6,575 bases of DNA from Deltaproteobacteria bacterium (GTDB lineage Bacteria > Desulfobacterota > Syntrophia > Syntrophales > UBA2192), in the NCBI GenBank assembly GCA_026388445.1, contig JAPLJU010000107.1, positions 1 through 6,575 of the forward strand, in the 5' to 3' direction. Positions 5,610 to 6,575 of this stretch are shown here, one piece after another (position 1 is the stretch's first letter; every line of letters starts with the position of its first letter). The notes below the pieces were generated by a model. It was not told where the DNA came from. It was given only the letters and a program-made list of their open reading frames with translations, and searched no databases. The position numbers and the translations under genes were made by a program.

Positions 5610-5829
5610 TCGATGGTTCTTTCTGTCCTGAAAGGTCGCTCACCCCGTGGCGATTCGAACTGCGATTTCCTGTCATGTCCTTCCGCGGAAGGCCGGGGTC
5701 TCGAAAAAATAACAAAACAGCGGCATTTAAACAACTATTAAAAACGAGCGCTGCCGCCGCGACTCCCGCCAGAAAGGGGTTGTCAGAAGCGCGGGTCCGT
5801 GTTAACAGACCCTCTCAACGGAACAGGAT
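5610..5829. promoter_or_regulatory. Divergent intergenic region between selB and ruvX
   Basis: About 220 bp must hold the promoters for both directions. An AT-rich core lies at about 5705-5745. On the minus strand a weak pair, TTGTTT then TTATTT about 16 bp later, could serve selB. On the plus strand TTGTCA at 5780-5785 is a plausible -35 for ruvX, but the region 16-18 bp downstream (around GTTAAC) is a poor -10. Neither is convincing. No gene or tRNA is seen. Confidence 0.35.
5642..5699 (-). other. Palindrome and possible hairpin structure in the selB leader
   Basis: CCTTCCGCGGAAGG at 5679-5692 is a perfect 14-bp palindrome and can fold as a 5-bp stem with a CGCG loop. It is enclosed by a 6-bp inverted repeat, ACCCCG (5642-5647) with CGGGGT (5694-5699). 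The pair would lie 33-90 nt before the selB start if transcription begins in the AT-rich core. It could be a leader structure or a protein-binding site. No run of T follows on either strand in the position needed for an intrinsic terminator. Confidence 0.35.
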
Positions 5830-6264
5830 ATGCGCATTCTCGGCTTGGACTACGGAGAAAAAAGACTCGGGATCGCCATTTCCGACGAGATGGGGATCAC
5901 CGCCCAGGGCCTTCCCACGCTGACGCGAAAGGGCCTCGAGAAGGATCTGGCGGCCCTTGAGAAGGTCACCCGGCAGTTTGCTGTTGAAAAAATCGTGATC
6001 GGATATCCCCTGCGACTGAACGGCACCGAGGGGATCCAGTGCGAAAAGGTCAACCGCTTCGCCGGAATCCTCGAAAAGAGGTTTTCCATCCCGATCTTCA
6101 AGTGGGATGAGACCCTCACAACCAGCCAGGCTGAGGCGATCCTCACGGACGCAAAGGTCAGCCGAAAAAAACGAAAGGCCGTCGTGGACAAACTCGCCGC
6201 CATGATCATCCTGCAGGATTACCTGGACCATCTGAAAAAGGACGGGGTCAAGGGCAACGAATGA
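5830..6264 (+). CDS. ruvX: RuvX/YqgF, RNase H-fold nuclease for pre-16S rRNA processing (putative Holliday junction resolvase)
   Basis: The 144 residues are the typical length. YqgF proteins have an RNase H-like fold and mature the 5' end of 16S rRNA in E. coli; a resolvase role is also proposed. Visible motifs are ILGLDYGEKRLGIAISD (3-19) with catalytic Asp7, IVIGYPLRLNGTEG (55-68), KWDETLTTSQAEA (91-103) with Asp93-Glu94, and DKLAAMIILQDYL (120-132) with Asp120. All the usual acidic residues are present. ATG 5830 matches the family N-terminus. Its ribosome binding site is weak: AGGA lies only 1 nt away, while CGGAA at 5819-5823 gives a better spacer. The stop overlaps the mltG start by 4 bp (ATGA), a common pairing in this gene order. 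Confidence 0.95.
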   Translation: MRILGLDYGEKRLGIAISDEMGITAQGLPTLTRKGLEKDLAALEKVTRQFAVEKIVIGYPLRLNGTEGIQCEKVNRFAGILEKRFSIPIFKWDETLTTSQAEAILTDAKVSRKKRKAVVDKLAAMIILQDYLDHLKKDGVKGNE

Positions 6265-6575
6265 GATTCTCCGGAAAGAAATTCTTTTTCCTCTTCGCCA
6301 TGGCAGCCGTTTTCATTGTCGTTCCCCTGCTGATCTTGATGGTGTACGCCAAGAATCCCGTCGACAGGAACATCCCGCTGCGGGCGGTCGACATCCCCAG
6401 AGGAGCCTCTTTCAGCCGCGTGATGGACATCCTGGAGGGTGAAGGCCTTGTGCGGCAACGGGAACTTTTTCATCTTCTCGCCTTGCTGAGAAACGGAACG
6501 AGGCAGGTCCGGGCGGGAGAATACGAGTTTTCAGGCCGGATGTCCCCTGCGGACATTCTGGGAAAGCTCCTTCGT
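6261..6575 (+). CDS. mltG: MltG (YceG-like) endolytic murein transglycosylase, N-terminal fragment
   Basis: MltG is an inner-membrane enzyme that cuts nascent glycan strands and sets peptidoglycan chain length. 105 residues are visible before the right edge. A short basic N-terminus is followed by one membrane segment (about residues 8-29, FFFLFAMAAVFIVVPLLIL) as an uncleaved anchor. Next comes the periplasmic LysM-like subdomain: VDIPRGASFSRVMDILEGEG (43-62), LFHLLALLRNG (69-79), VRAGEYEFSGRMSPADILGKL (83-103). This matches the family pattern IP-x-G-x-[ST] ... AG-x-Y ... MS-x-x-x-IL. The catalytic Glu lies beyond the window. ATG 6261 overlaps the ruvX stop in ATGA form, indicating coupled translation. 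Confidence 0.93.
   Translation, partial: MRFSGKKFFFLFAMAAVFIVVPLLILMVYAKNPVDRNIPLRAVDIPRGASFSRVMDILEGEGLVRQRELFHLLALLRNGTRQVRAGEYEFSGRMSPADILGKLLR

Noticed and set aside
5641..5700. Possible tRNA (tRNA-Sec) beside selB, because the minus strand contains a T-loop-like GTTCGAATC
   Set aside because: The bases flanking the loop do not form a T stem (A-G and C-C mismatches). The enclosed segment is only about 58 nt, and no anticodon arm or 8-bp acceptor with CCA end can be drawn.

Overview
The window looks like bacterial chromosome with moderately high G+C and housekeeping plus selenium/formate genes. The best guess is a deltaproteobacterium-type anaerobe (Desulfobacterota/Thermodesulfobacteriota, syntroph or sulfate-reducer relatives). 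This rests on the PAS-sensor style, on the OB-fold/HD (YhaM-type) protein with its W-T-x-[FY]-H-R tail, and on SelB beside FdhD, which implies a selenocysteine-containing formate dehydrogenase. No gene here fixes the genus.

Layout. 1-287 (minus) is the N-terminal part of a PAS-domain sensor that runs off the left edge. 288-561 is non-coding. It holds a good extended -10 promoter pointing right and a GC-rich, hairpin-forming leader ahead of maf. 562-1855 (plus) is a two-gene unit: maf (nucleotide pyrophosphatase) overlapping yggS (PLP homeostasis protein). 1856-2059 separates convergent genes and is filled with two interleaved families of short degenerate tandem repeats with exact 7-bp and 9-bp periods. 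2060-5609 (minus) is a likely selB-fdhD-yhaM unit, transcribed right to left. selB and fdhD overlap by 4 bp, and yhaM follows after 50 bp. 5610-5829 is a divergent intergenic region with a perfect 14-bp palindrome inside a possible selB leader structure. 5830-6575 (plus) is ruvX followed by the start of mltG, overlapping by 4 bp and cut by the right edge.

How the genes fit together. SelB delivers Sec-tRNA at UGA codons. FdhD activates the molybdenum/tungsten cofactor of formate dehydrogenases, often selenoproteins, so the minus-strand unit is a formate dehydrogenase maturation cassette. No selA, selC or fdh structural gene lies in the window.

The most notable signals are: (i) the YhaM-type protein has lost about 55-60 residues of its HD domain, and its usual C-terminus survives out of frame; (ii) FdhD lacks the CxxC sulfur-transfer loop in its own frame, but a G-C-x-x-C-G is readable in the -1 frame at the same place; (iii) the 7-mer/9-mer repeat island lies directly against the damaged yhaM 3' end; (iv) maf has a promoter-linked structured leader. 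Nothing here amounts to a complete new multi-gene system.
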